Shown one piece after another: positions 51,866-60,083 of a DNA stretch of 64,000 nucleotides. The notes below the pieces were generated by a model. The model did not search any database. It was not told the origin of the DNA and was given only the letters and a program-made list of their open reading frames with translations. Numbering within the stretch: position 1 is the first letter of the stretch; each line of letters opens with the position of its first letter. The position numbers and the translations under genes were made by a program. Origin of the DNA: Roseobacter sp. HKCCD6576-2 (lineage in GTDB: Bacteria > Pseudomonadota > Alphaproteobacteria > Rhodobacterales > Rhodobacteraceae); contig NZ_WVNW01000001.1 of NCBI RefSeq assembly GCF_013179285.1, positions 558,001 to 622,000 of the forward strand. Reading direction: 5' to 3'.

Positions 51866-52672
51866 CTAACCCTCGCCATCCTGTTGCCGCCGGGCCCAGA
51901 GATCAGGGCGTCGCTCTTGGGTCAGCCGCTCCGCCTCGGCGCGGCGCCACTCCGCAATGCGCTGATGGTGCCCGGACATCAACACCTCTGGGATATCGTG
52001 ACCGCGCCAAGTTGCGGGTTTTGTGTATTGCGGATGCTCGAGCAGCCCGTCGGAAAAGCTTTCTTCTTCGGTGGAGGCTTGATTGCCCAACACATTCGGG
52101 ATCAGCCGCACGGTGGCATCGACCAGCGCCTGAGCCGCGATCTCACCGCCGGTGAGCACAAAATCCCCGATCGAGATTTCTTCCAGCGCAAAATGGTCGA
52201 TCACCCGTTGATCGACCCCTTCGAAGCGGCCGCAGAGCAGCGTCATGCCCTCTGCTTTCGAAAAACGCGCTGCATCGGCCTGCGTAAAGGGTTTCCCGCG
52301 CGGCGACAGGTAGACACGCGGCCAGCGTGTCGCATCGTCTGGCGTGCCATTGGCGGCTTGATCGAGGGCGCGGCCCAGGACATCGGGGCGCATCACCAAT
52401 CCGGCACCACCGCCTGCAGGCGTGTCATCGACATTGCGGTGCTTGCCAGCGCCAAACGGGCGGAGATCAATGGTTTCTAGTGCCCAAAGCCCCTCTTGTA
52501 GGGCTTTACCAGTCAGAGATTGACCTAAGACACCGGGAAAGGCCTCGGGGAAGAGCGTGACGATCTTCGCAGTCCAGGCGCCTTTGAGGCGCGGCGTTGG
52601 GGTCATTAGATCGCGCGGAGTGAGGCTGGCAGAGATCGACAGACGCCCATGGGATTTGGGTTTATCCGCCAT
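51866..52672 (-). CDS. trmD: tRNA (guanine-N1-)-methyltransferase
   Basis: Methylates G37 next to the anticodon to prevent frameshifting. 268 residues with the SPOUT trefoil-knot motifs GRFEG (148-152) and [11 protein letters not shown] (167-177). Compared with E. coli TrmD the protein has about 30 extra N-terminal residues before [12 protein letters not shown] 52672 lies inside the last codons of rimM (11-base overlap), so translation is coupled. Confidence 0.95.
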   Translation of the reverse strand: MADKPKSHGRLSISASLTPRDLMTPTPRLKGAWTAKIVTLFPEAFPGVLGQSLTGKALQEGLWALETIDLRPFGAGKHRNVDDTPAGGGAGLVMRPDVLGRALDQAANGTPDDATRWPRVYLSPRGKPFTQADAARFSKAEGMTLLCGRFEGVDQRVIDHFALEEISIGDFVLTGGEIAAQALVDATVRLIPNVLGNQASTEEESFSDGLLEHPQYTKPATWRGHDIPEVLMSGHHQRIAEWRRAEAERLTQERRPDLWARRQQDGEG

Positions 52673-53174
52673 CGAAGAGCCCCTCGGGCGGGTCGATGAT
52701 GATCCGTTTGGCAGTGAGGTCCACTGTCGGCACAACCTCTTGGGTGAACGGCACCAAAACCGTGTTCTTCTGCTCCTTCGCACGAACTTCGAGCAGGTCA
52801 GAAGCGCCGTGATTATGCACCGCATGCACCCGGCCACGATCTTGCCCGCCAGTGTCGACAACCGCGAGGCCGATCAGATCGGTGTGATAGAATTCATCAT
52901 CCGGCAGGGCAGGCAGGGCGTCGCGCGGTGCATAGAGCCGCGTGCCTTTCAACGCGTCGGCTTGTTCCTTAGTCGTGACGCCAGAGAGCCGCGCGGCAAA
53001 ACCGTTTTTGACAGCTCGGGTGATCTTCAACGTAAAGTTGCGGCTACCATCCTCCGTGCTAAGGGGGCCATAATCGCCCATCGCGTCTGGCTCAGCGCAG
53101 AAGGATTTCACCCGCGCCTCGCCTTTCACCCCGAATGAGCCGGTGATCGCGCCGACGCAAATCCGATCACTCAT
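52662..53174 (-). CDS. rimM: Ribosome maturation factor RimM
   Basis: 170 residues: N-terminal RimM barrel ([20 protein letters not shown]) and C-terminal PRC-barrel ([31 protein letters not shown] in part). Assists 30S head assembly with S19. ATG 53174 follows GGAGGGG; it is two bases after the stop of a small membrane-protein ORF and overlaps trmD at the other end. Confidence 0.95.
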   Translation of the reverse strand: MSDRICVGAITGSFGVKGEARVKSFCAEPDAMGDYGPLSTEDGSRNFTLKITRAVKNGFAARLSGVTTKEQADALKGTRLYAPRDALPALPDDEFYHTDLIGLAVVDTGGQDRGRVHAVHNHGASDLLEVRAKEQKNTVLVPFTQEVVPTVDLTAKRIIIDPPEGLFDGG

Positions 53175-53176
53175 CT

Positions 53177-53317
53177 TTACCCCTCCGCGCAGAATCCGGC
53201 GCGCATCCATTGCCCACCAGATTGGTCACACAGCCCTTGTTGATGCGTCCGTTCAAAGATCATGCCCGCCACGAAGGCGAGGATCATGAAGACGACAAGA
53301 CGGATCAGGCGAAACAT
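53177..53317 (-). CDS. 46-residue single-helix membrane protein between rpsP and rimM
   Basis: A short gene on the minus strand: ATG 53317, TAA 53177-53179, two bases before the rimM ATG. The product begins [20 protein letters not shown], a clear membrane helix preceded by Arg residues, then a short tail with two cysteines ([17 protein letters not shown]). Codon use matches the neighbours. The ribosome site is weak. Its position inside the rpsP-rimM-trmD operon suggests a genuine small protein; function unknown. Confidence 0.65.
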   Translation of the reverse strand: MFRLIRLVVFMILAFVAGMIFERTHQQGLCDQSGGQWMRAGFCAEG

Positions 53318-53385
53318 TGGGCAACACCCGGGTCAAGGTTGTGCAGGTGGGCCACTGACGATCAAGCAGCCCACCGATTCTGAGA

Positions 53386-53820
53386 TCAGCTGGCCTCTTC
53401 GGTTGCTGCGTCCTCAGCGGGTGCTTCTTCAACGGCAGCTTCTTCTGCCGGCGCTTCTTCTTCAGCAGGGGCTTCCGCTGCGGCGGCTGCTTTGCTGGCC
53501 TTCTCCTCAGCACGCTCAACAGCTTTCTTGCCCGGCTCGCCCTTTTTCAGATTGGCACGCTCTTTTTTCTCCAGAACGCCAGCCGCTTCGAGGAAGCGCG
53601 AGACGCGGTCGGTGGGCTGTGCGCCTTCGTTCAGCCAATGCTGCACACGCTCCATATCCATTTTCACGCGTTCTTCGCTGTCTTTTGGCAAGAGCGGGTT
53701 ATAGGTGCCGAGTTTCTCGATATAGCGCCCGTCGCGCGGCATGCGGCTGTCAGCGGCCACAATGCGATAGAAGGGACGTTTTTTCGAACCGCCACGTGCG
53801 AGCCGGATTTTCATAGCCAT
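53386..53820 (-). CDS. rpsP: 30S ribosomal protein S16 with long acidic tail
   Basis: 144 residues. Residues 1-85 are ordinary S16 ([33 protein letters not shown]). The rest is an Ala/Glu/Pro-rich extension ([21 protein letters not shown], then repeats of EEAPAEEA), roughly 55 residues longer than E. coli S16. Such tails occur in Rhodobacterales and look disordered. ATG 53820 follows AAAGGAG. First gene of rpsP-small ORF-rimM-trmD. Confidence 0.95.
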   Translation of the reverse strand: MAMKIRLARGGSKKRPFYRIVAADSRMPRDGRYIEKLGTYNPLLPKDSEERVKMDMERVQHWLNEGAQPTDRVSRFLEAAGVLEKKERANLKKGEPGKKAVERAEEKASKAAAAAEAPAEEEAPAEEAAVEEAPAEDAATEEAS

Positions 53821-53860
53821 GGGTTGATCTCCTTTGATGGCGTGGACAGGCAGGTGCCTG

Positions 53861-54157
53861 TTATTCTTGGTGTTTCTTGTGGTGCTGAATGACTTCAGCG
53901 ATGATGAAGTTGAGGAAATTCTTAGCGAATTCCGGGTCCAGGTCGGCGCGGCGCGCCAGGTCTTCAAGCCGCCCGATCTGCGCGGCTTCGCGCGCGGGGT
54001 CGGACGGGGGAAGGTCGTGATCGGCTTTCAGTTTGCCAACCGCTTGGGTGTGTTTAAACCGCTCGCCAAGCGTGTAGACGAGGATCGCGTCGAGCCGGTC
54101 GATGCTCTCGCGGTGCTCTTTCAGAAGCGCGGCGGCGCGGGTGGTGGCGTCACTCAT
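53861..54157 (-). CDS. Chorismate mutase, AroQ class
   Basis: 98 residues forming the all-helical AroQ fold, with [24 protein letters not shown] and a C-terminal [16 protein letters not shown] helix. Converts chorismate to prephenate, the substrate of TyrC at 10792. No signal peptide, so the cytoplasmic biosynthetic type. Its start overlaps the stop of the first GNAT gene (four bases) and rpsP follows 40 bases later, an unusual place for it, between ffh and rpsP. Confidence 0.92.
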   Translation of the reverse strand: MSDATTRAAALLKEHRESIDRLDAILVYTLGERFKHTQAVGKLKADHDLPPSDPAREAAQIGRLEDLARRADLDPEFAKNFLNFIIAEVIQHHKKHQE

Positions 54158-54666
54158 ACGGCAATCTCCGATGGGGCAGGGTGGCGATAGACAAGGGTGC
54201 CGGGTTTGGGTTCGATCGCTGTTTCATCCAGCGTGCAGCCAAGCCGTTCGGCCAAGGCGATGGAGCGCGTATTCCCTGGCGCGATATAGCTGACCGCGGT
54301 TGTCCAGCCGAGCGTGTCATAGCAGTGGAGGCGGGCCGCCTCAGCCGCCTCAAACGCATAGCCCGCGCCTTCCGCCCCATCGAATATCAGCCACCCGATC
54401 TCGGCTTCCGGCCAGCCGTCAGGATAATAGGGACCGACAAGGCCGATGATTGCATCTTCACCGCGCCGCGTGACAGCCCACAACCCGTACCCCCGAACCT
54501 CCCAATGGCCGAGCGTCGACGCAAAATGCCGCCATGCAGCCGGGCGCGGAACATGGCCGCCTGCCATATTCGAACGTTCGGACATGTAGAACGCCGTCGT
54601 GGCCTCTGCATCTTGCGCCGCCGGGCGACGAAGCGTCAGCCGATTTGTGACAAGGGTCTGTGTCAT
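54154..54666 (-). CDS. GNAT acetyltransferase, tandem copy 1
   Basis: 170-residue RimJ/RimL-like N-acetyltransferase. Pattern shared by all four copies: NRLTLRRP at the start, GLVGPYYPDGWPEAEIGW in the middle, AGYAFEAAEAARLHCY as the acetyl-CoA helix, and NTRSIALAERLGCTLDE near the end. Overlaps copy 2 and chorismate mutase by four bases each. Substrate (protein N-terminus or small amine) unknown. Confidence 0.88.
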   Translation of the reverse strand: MTQTLVTNRLTLRRPAAQDAEATTAFYMSERSNMAGGHVPRPAAWRHFASTLGHWEVRGYGLWAVTRRGEDAIIGLVGPYYPDGWPEAEIGWLIFDGAEGAGYAFEAAEAARLHCYDTLGWTTAVSYIAPGNTRSIALAERLGCTLDETAIEPKPGTLVYRHPAPSEIAV

Positions 54667-55178
54667 GCCAAGGCCTCGCGCGATGGGTGGCGCCAGACAT
54701 TCATTGTCCCAAAAACCTCGTGGGTGAATTGCCCATCTTGTGTGCAGCCCAAGCGTTTCGCCAGCGCCAGAGAGCGGGCATTTTTGCTGTCCACGCAGCT
54801 GATCACTGTGGACCAGCCAAGCGTCTCATAGGCATAGGTGCGCACGGCCAGCGCCGCTTCATAGGCGATGCCGCGTCCTTCGCCTGCCGCGAATAGTGAC
54901 CAGGCGACTTCCGCTTCGGGCCATTCAAGGGGATGGTGCAGCCCGGTGACGCCCAAAGGTTCGTCGGTGTCCTTGTCCGCAATCATCCAGCGGCCATAGC
55001 CCCGGAGCTGCCACTGGCCGATTAGCGCGCAGAGCTGTTGCCAGGCTTGTCCGGGTGTGTTGGGACCGCCGACGAAGGCCGCCCGATCCGAACCCCGGAA
55101 ATCGGCATAGGCGTCGAAATCCGACAGTTGCGGCGCGCGCAGTATGAGGCGTTCGGTGGTCACGGTGGGAATGGTCAT
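54663..55178 (-). CDS. GNAT acetyltransferase, tandem copy 2
   Basis: 171 residues from ATG 55178 (MTIPTVTTERLILRAP). Shows LGVTGLHHPLEWPEAEVAWS, GRGIAYEAALAVRTYAYETL and NARSLALAKRLGCTQDG. It lies between copies 1 and 3 with four-base overlaps. The GxxGP loop of the other copies is changed to GVTGLHHP, so substrate contacts may differ. Confidence 0.88.
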   Translation of the reverse strand: MTIPTVTTERLILRAPQLSDFDAYADFRGSDRAAFVGGPNTPGQAWQQLCALIGQWQLRGYGRWMIADKDTDEPLGVTGLHHPLEWPEAEVAWSLFAAGEGRGIAYEAALAVRTYAYETLGWSTVISCVDSKNARSLALAKRLGCTQDGQFTHEVFGTMNVWRHPSREALA

Positions 55179-55717
55179 GCCAGCGCCTCCGGCGATGGAT
55201 GACGATAGACAAGAAGCGGCTCGTCTGGATCTGGACCAGCGGCGTCGGGGTCGAGCGTGCAACCAAGCCGTTCGGCCAGTGCGATTGAGCGCGTGTTTTT
55301 CGGGTCGATATAGCTGACGGCGGTGGTCCAGCCGAGGTCTTCATACGTATGACGCCGCAGCTCCAGCACCGCTTCATAAGCAAAACCCTTGCCCTCAGCC
55401 TCTTCGGTCCAAATGGTCCAGCCCAGTTCTCTTTCGGGCCAGCCTGCAGGATACCACGGACCAGCCGAGCCAATCGGCGCGCCGGTCTTGCGATCTTCCA
55501 ACACAAATGTGCCGAAACCCCGCAGCGGCCAGTGGCCGGTCAGAATCGCGAGAACCCGCCACGCGTGGGTTTCGTCCTTGTCCGCGCCGCCGCCGACATA
55601 TTTGGACCGATCAGACATGATGAAGGGTGCCAGTGCAGGGAAATCCGACGCGCGGGGCGCGCGGAGGATCAGCCGCTCGGTTTCCAGCATGGGCAGGTTC
55701 GAGAGCGCAACAGTCAT
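55175..55717 (-). CDS. GNAT acetyltransferase, tandem copy 3
   Basis: 180 residues from ATG 55717 (MTVALSNLPMLETERLILRAP). Shows IGSAGPWYPAGWPERELGW, GKGFAYEAVLELRRHTYEDL and NTRSIALAERLGCTLDPD, close to copy 1. The best-conserved pair in the array seems to be copies 1 and 3. Overlaps both neighbours by four bases. Confidence 0.88.
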   Translation of the reverse strand: MTVALSNLPMLETERLILRAPRASDFPALAPFIMSDRSKYVGGGADKDETHAWRVLAILTGHWPLRGFGTFVLEDRKTGAPIGSAGPWYPAGWPERELGWTIWTEEAEGKGFAYEAVLELRRHTYEDLGWTTAVSYIDPKNTRSIALAERLGCTLDPDAAGPDPDEPLLVYRHPSPEALA

Positions 55718-56241
55718 GCAGCCGCTCCTGACCAACGTTTGGCATCGTGGCGATAGCTGTCGCAGCCCGGGAACGGGCTTTCGGTCTCGGGGTCGAGGGT
55801 CGCGCCCAGACGAAGCGCCAGCGCCCGAGAGGCGGCGTTCTTGGTGTCGATGAAGCTGACCAAGCAGGTCCACCCCTGACGTTTGAACAGCTCGGCCAGA
55901 ATGGCGTGGCAGGCTTCATAGGCGTAGCCTTTGCCCTCATGTCGCGCATCGGTCAAAAGCCACGACATCTCGGGTTCGGCGAAGCTTTCGGGGTGATAAG
56001 GGCCAGCCATACCAACTGTCTCGCCTGTGTCTTTCAGCCTGATCGCATAAAGACCATAGCCGCGCAGCGCCCATTGCCCGACATAGGCCGCAAACTTGTG
56101 CCAAGCCGCAAACACCGTCATCGGCCCGCCATAGAACTCCGCCCGTTTCGACCCCAGAAAATCGAGCATGGCTTGCGTATCCGCCGCCGTCGGGGCGCGG
56201 AGCAGCAATCGCTCGGTCTGGAGAGAGGTGGACTGCATCAT
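55714..56241 (-). CDS. GNAT acetyltransferase, tandem copy 4
   Basis: 175 residues from ATG 56241. Shows ERLLLRAP, VGMAGPYHPESFAEPEMSW, GKGYAYEACHAILAELFKRQ and NAASRALALRLGATLDPE. First of the array, one base after the ffh stop, so the whole set is probably read from the ffh promoter. The most divergent copy; WPE of the others is FAEPE here. Confidence 0.88.
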   Translation of the reverse strand: MMQSTSLQTERLLLRAPTAADTQAMLDFLGSKRAEFYGGPMTVFAAWHKFAAYVGQWALRGYGLYAIRLKDTGETVGMAGPYHPESFAEPEMSWLLTDARHEGKGYAYEACHAILAELFKRQGWTCLVSFIDTKNAASRALALRLGATLDPETESPFPGCDSYRHDAKRWSGAAA

Positions 56242-56242
56242 C

Positions 56243-57751
56243 TTACTTCTTCTTGCCGAACCCGCTGAGACCAGGAGGTAGCGCTGCACCGCCGCCGAGG
56301 CCGGGCAACCCGCCGGGCTGGCCCAACTGCTTTGCAGCGGCTTCGAGTGCTTTAGGGTCCATATTGGCCGGGTCCATATCTTTCAGCGCTTGCGGCGCGC
56401 CTTTGCCCATAAGGGCACCGAGGCCACCGCGCATCAGGCCCTTTTTTCCCATCTTGCCAAGTTTCTTCATCGCGTCCGACATCTGCCGGTGCATCTTCAG
56501 AAGCTTGTTGAGATCGCTCACATCCTGCCCTGCACCCGCGGCGATGCGTTTTTTGCGGGAGGCTTGCAGAAGGCCTGGATTGGCCCGTTCGCGTTTGGTC
56601 ATCGAGTCGATCAGGGCGATCTGACGGCGGATCACCTTGTCATCCATGCCTGCATCGTCGAGCTGCTTTTGCATCTTCGCCATGCCGGGCATCATCGACA
56701 TCATGCCTTCCATGCCGCCCATTTTTAGCATCTGGTCGAGTTGGGAGCGCAGGTCGTTCATGTTGAACTGACCTTTTTGGAAGCGCTTCATCATCCGCTC
56801 GGCCTGTTCGGCCTCGAGCGTTTCCTGCGCCTTTTCGACCAGGGCGACGATGTCGCCCATGCCAAGAATACGGCCCGCGATCCGCTCAGGTTCGAAGGTC
56901 TCGATGGCGTCCATCTTCTCGCCGAGGCCGACAAAGCGGATCGGTTTGCCGGTGACCGCCCGCATCGAGAGCGCCGCGCCGCCGCGCCCGTCGCCGTCCA
57001 TCCGGGTCAGAACCACGCCGGAGACGCCGATCTTCTCGTCAAACTCTTGCGCGACATTGACTGCGTCTTGGCCGGTCAAGCCGTCCACAACCAAAAGCGT
57101 CTCGCGCGGGTTGGCCACATCGCGGACAGCGGCGGCCTGCGCGATCAACTCTTGATCGATATGCAACCGGCCCGCCGTGTCGAGCATATAGACGTCATAG
57201 CCACCAAGGCTTGCCTGCGTCTTGGCGCGCTTTGCGATGGCAACCGGGTCCTCACCTTTCACGATGGGTAGGGTATCGACACCAATCTGTCCGCCGAGGA
57301 TCGCAAGCTGCTCCATCGCCGCCGGGCGGTTGGTGTCGAGCGAGGCCATCAGCACCTTCTTGCCCTCGCGCTCTTTCAAGCGCTTAGCGAGTTTCGCGGT
57401 GGTGGTGGTTTTACCAGAACCCTGCAGACCGACCATCAAGACCGGAGCGGGTGGGTTGTCGATCTTCAGCGCGCCAGGGTCACCTTCACCGGTCAGGGTC
57501 GCGATCAACTCATCATGAACGATTTTAATGACCTGCTGACCAGGCGTAACCGATTTCGTAACGGCCGCCCCAGTTGCCTTTTTCTCAACCGACTTGATGA
57601 AGGCGCGGGCGACGGGCAGCGAGACATCGGCCTCGAGCAGCGCAACACGCACCTCACGCATCGCTGTGCGGACGTCATCCTCCGACAAAGCGCCCTGTTT
57701 GGTGAGGCGGTCGAAGACGCCAGACAGGCGTTCGGAGAGATTTTCAAACAT
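56243..57751 (-). CDS. ffh: Signal recognition particle protein Ffh
   Basis: GTPase that targets membrane proteins to SecYEG with 4.5S RNA and FtsY. 502 residues: N domain 1-90, G domain with GLQGSGKTT at 108-116, DTAGR near 195 and TRMDGDGRGG near 252-261, and a Met-rich M domain from about 300 to 435, then a Gly/Pro tail ending FGKKK. A 5' leader hairpin precedes it. Leads into the four GNAT genes, chorismate mutase and rpsP. Confidence 0.96.
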   Translation of the reverse strand: MFENLSERLSGVFDRLTKQGALSEDDVRTAMREVRVALLEADVSLPVARAFIKSVEKKATGAAVTKSVTPGQQVIKIVHDELIATLTGEGDPGALKIDNPPAPVLMVGLQGSGKTTTTAKLAKRLKEREGKKVLMASLDTNRPAAMEQLAILGGQIGVDTLPIVKGEDPVAIAKRAKTQASLGGYDVYMLDTAGRLHIDQELIAQAAAVRDVANPRETLLVVDGLTGQDAVNVAQEFDEKIGVSGVVLTRMDGDGRGGAALSMRAVTGKPIRFVGLGEKMDAIETFEPERIAGRILGMGDIVALVEKAQETLEAEQAERMMKRFQKGQFNMNDLRSQLDQMLKMGGMEGMMSMMPGMAKMQKQLDDAGMDDKVIRRQIALIDSMTKRERANPGLLQASRKKRIAAGAGQDVSDLNKLLKMHRQMSDAMKKLGKMGKKGLMRGGLGALMGKGAPQALKDMDPANMDPKALEAAAKQLGQPGGLPGLGGGAALPPGLSGFGKKK

Positions 57752-57781
57752 GGGCGCGGGCCCCTTCTTCTCAACTGCGAT

Positions 57782-57804
57782 TGTCCCTTCTCAGGTAAGG
57801 GACA
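57782..57804 (-). other. 8-bp perfect hairpin in the ffh leader
   Basis: TGTCCCTT (57782-57789) and AAGGGACA (57797-57804) are perfectly complementary around a seven-base loop. It lies about 30 bases upstream of the ffh ATG, in the probable 5' leader. Could be a protein operator or a leader structure; no T-run. Confidence 0.45.
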
Positions 57805-57934
57805 GGATCGAATGCACCAAGGCCCCCGTGGGCGAAACCTCGCTGACGGGGGGCGATCCTGAAACACCCAGGACCGGAGCGTTGATGCGTCCGGATATGT
57901 TGGGTGGGCGTTTACGCGCGCGCGGTAGGTGGAG

Positions 57935-58450
57935 TCAAGTGCACTGCACCGTCAGCATCGTGACATCCCCCGCCAGCATATCGGCGCCACTGGCATGAAG
58001 TGAGAAGGCCCGGCGCAGGTCCATCCGGTCCCAGTCTTCCTGAGTCTGGGGCGGGGCAACATTCTCGCGCGATCCGGGCGGCCCAAACAGCGTCAGCGCC
58101 ATCGGGCCGTCGAAAGACACACCCGCCACGCTCAACCCTTCGACGTGATGCGCATAAACGCCGACCAAATCGGCGGCATTGCCACGTGAGGTGGTGATCA
58201 AGGTCCAAATCGGGCCCGAGATACTGTCGCCCAATACCATCTCGCCCGAGGCCAAATGCGCGGTCGAGCCGCCCTCTTGTCGGAAGCTCTGTCCGACGGT
58301 GGTGTATTCGGCAGACCCGTTCAAAAGCGTGCCCGGGCGAATTTCGCCAACGCCCTGGGTCACCTCGATGGTAAAATCGAGAGAACAGGTCTGCGCCAGC
58401 GCAAGGCCTGGGAACAGGCAGAGGCATGACGCGAGAATAGGCTTCCACAT
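57935..58450 (-). CDS. Secreted protein of unknown function
   Basis: 171 residues with a signal peptide (MWKPILASCLCLFPGLALA, cleavage near Gln20) and a mature domain of mainly strand-forming sequence containing only two cysteines (C22 and the penultimate C170), which could pair. I recognise no family. It is transcribed leftward, with 46 bases separating it from azoR upstream, and might be co-transcribed with it. Confidence 0.75.
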   Translation of the reverse strand: MWKPILASCLCLFPGLALAQTCSLDFTIEVTQGVGEIRPGTLLNGSAEYTTVGQSFRQEGGSTAHLASGEMVLGDSISGPIWTLITTSRGNAADLVGVYAHHVEGLSVAGVSFDGPMALTLFGPPGSRENVAPPQTQEDWDRMDLRRAFSLHASGADMLAGDVTMLTVQCT

Positions 58451-58496
58451 GGAGGGAAGCCTATCATCGTTGGATCAAAACGCAATTCGCGGGGCG

Positions 58497-59084
58497 TCAG
58501 GCCGCAATTTGCAGCGCGTCGAGCTGTGCTAGGGCTGTCTGCATAGAAGCATCGGCATCGACCATAAGCCGGTCGGCGGTGACAAATTCCACATCATGAA
58601 TGCCGATGAAACCCAGCACATGGCGGATATAGCCCGTTGCGAAGTCGATCGCGCTACCGGCTTCGGTGCCGCCGGAGGCCACGGCCACAACGGCGCGTTT
58701 GCCCTCAAGCAGGCCTTTCGGGCCTTGTTCTGTATATTGGAAGGTCACGCCAGCACGGGCGACCAGATCGACCCAGGCTTTCAAAGCTGCGGGCACACCG
58801 AAATTGTAGATTGGCAGGCCAATGATCAGCGTGTCGGCGGCTTTGATCTCCTCAATTAGCGTGTCCGAGAGGGCGAGCTTGGCCTTTTGTTCGTCGGTCC
58901 GCTGCTCGGCGGGGGTAAAGTTCGCGCCAACCCAGTCCTCATCAATCAGGGGCAGGCCCTCGGCGAGATCGCGTGCGGTGACATCGGCCTCTGCGAACCG
59001 GGCGATAATTCGATCGGATAAATCGCGCGACACCGAGCCGTCGCGGCGGGCGGATGCATCGATGCGGAGAATGGAATGGGTCAT
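58497..59084 (-). CDS. azoR: FMN-dependent NADH-azoreductase / quinone reductase
   Basis: 195-residue flavodoxin-fold enzyme of the AzoR/AcpD family, which reduces quinones and azo compounds by two-electron transfer with NADH. The flavin loop SILRIDASAR at the N-terminus and GLPIYNFGVPAALKAWVDLV in the middle are diagnostic. ATG 59084 follows GAGAGGACC. Divergent from a LysR regulator with 111 bases between, a common arrangement for quinone or electrophile sensing. Confidence 0.92.
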   Translation of the reverse strand: MTHSILRIDASARRDGSVSRDLSDRIIARFAEADVTARDLAEGLPLIDEDWVGANFTPAEQRTDEQKAKLALSDTLIEEIKAADTLIIGLPIYNFGVPAALKAWVDLVARAGVTFQYTEQGPKGLLEGKRAVVAVASGGTEAGSAIDFATGYIRHVLGFIGIHDVEFVTADRLMVDADASMQTALAQLDALQIAA

Positions 59085-59195
59085 GGTGTCGGGTCCTCTC
59101 GGAAATGGGATATCGTGGTGGGAAGAAATTTGGCCCTTGCGAGAATGAACACAATATGCCCAAATATACGTTCTTATGTGTGGGAGTGCACAGAT

Positions 59196-60080
59196 ATGTC
59201 CTTTGACCATTGGGATGAGATTCGCACCGCGTATCAAGTTGCGCGGATGGGTACGGTGAGCGGTGCGGCGGAAGTCTTGGGTGTCCACCACGCGACGGTG
59301 ATCCGCCATATCGATGCGCTGGAGGGGCGCCTGGGCGCAAAGCTCTTTCAGCGCCACGCGCGTGGTTATACCGCGACGGAGGCCGGGCAAGACCTGCTGC
59401 AAGTCGCCGCCGGGGCCGATGATCAATTCTCGCAGCTTGCGGGGCGGATCAAGGGTCGGGGCGATGAAGTGACGGGCGAGTTGATCGTGACCTCGCTGGA
59501 GTCGCTCTCACCGCTTTTCATCCCGGCAATCGGCAAGTTTCAGGAGGAACACCCCGAACTCCGCGTCCGTTTGGTCACCGATAGCCGCCTGTTCCGCTTG
59601 GAATACGGCGAGGCGCATGTGGCGATCCGGGCGGGCACGCTGCCGGACCAGCCTGACAATATCGTGCAGCCGTTTTTTACCCAGACGATCCGGCTGATGG
59701 CGCATAAGGCCTATGTCGAAAAATACGGGATGCTCGACGATACCAATCTGGATCAGCACCGGTTTATCGGCTCGGTCGTCGACACGCCGCGCGCACCTTT
59801 TCTGCGCTGGATGACGCAGATGGTACCCGATGAGAGCATCTATTTCCGCACCAGCGAGATGCGGGCGGTGAAAGATGCCGTCATGGCGGGGATCGGCATC
59901 GGGTTTCTGCCCGGTTGGGATCGCGATGGTGTGGAGGATCTAGTCGATATGTTGCCGCCCTTGGAGGAATGGTCGGCCAAGCTCTGGCTGGTGACCCATA
60001 TGGATTTGCACCGGACCGCCAAGGTTCAGACCTTCCTGCGCTTCTTGAAGGAAGAGGTGAAAACCTGGCCGGTGGAGTAG
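59196..60080 (+). CDS. LysR-family regulator next to azoR
   Basis: 294 residues: HTH at about 3-62 (WDEIRTAYQVARMGTVSGAAEVLGVHHATVIRHIDALE, seen here as VSGAAEVLGVHHATV) and an effector domain. ATG 59196 has GGGAG nine bases upstream. It probably controls divergent azoR and maybe itself; the 111-base gap is AT-rich in the middle, with ATAT-GCCCAA-ATAT as a weak symmetric motif. The EamA transporter begins three bases after its stop. Confidence 0.88.
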   Translation: MSFDHWDEIRTAYQVARMGTVSGAAEVLGVHHATVIRHIDALEGRLGAKLFQRHARGYTATEAGQDLLQVAAGADDQFSQLAGRIKGRGDEVTGELIVTSLESLSPLFIPAIGKFQEEHPELRVRLVTDSRLFRLEYGEAHVAIRAGTLPDQPDNIVQPFFTQTIRLMAHKAYVEKYGMLDDTNLDQHRFIGSVVDTPRAPFLRWMTQMVPDESIYFRTSEMRAVKDAVMAGIGIGFLPGWDRDGVEDLVDMLPPLEEWSAKLWLVTHMDLHRTAKVQTFLRFLKEEVKTWPVE

Positions 60081-60083
60081 CCC

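Noticed and set aside
59084-59196. LysR operator in the azoR-lysR gap
   Set aside because: Only weak short symmetry (ATAT-GCCCAA-ATAT); not enough to call a site.
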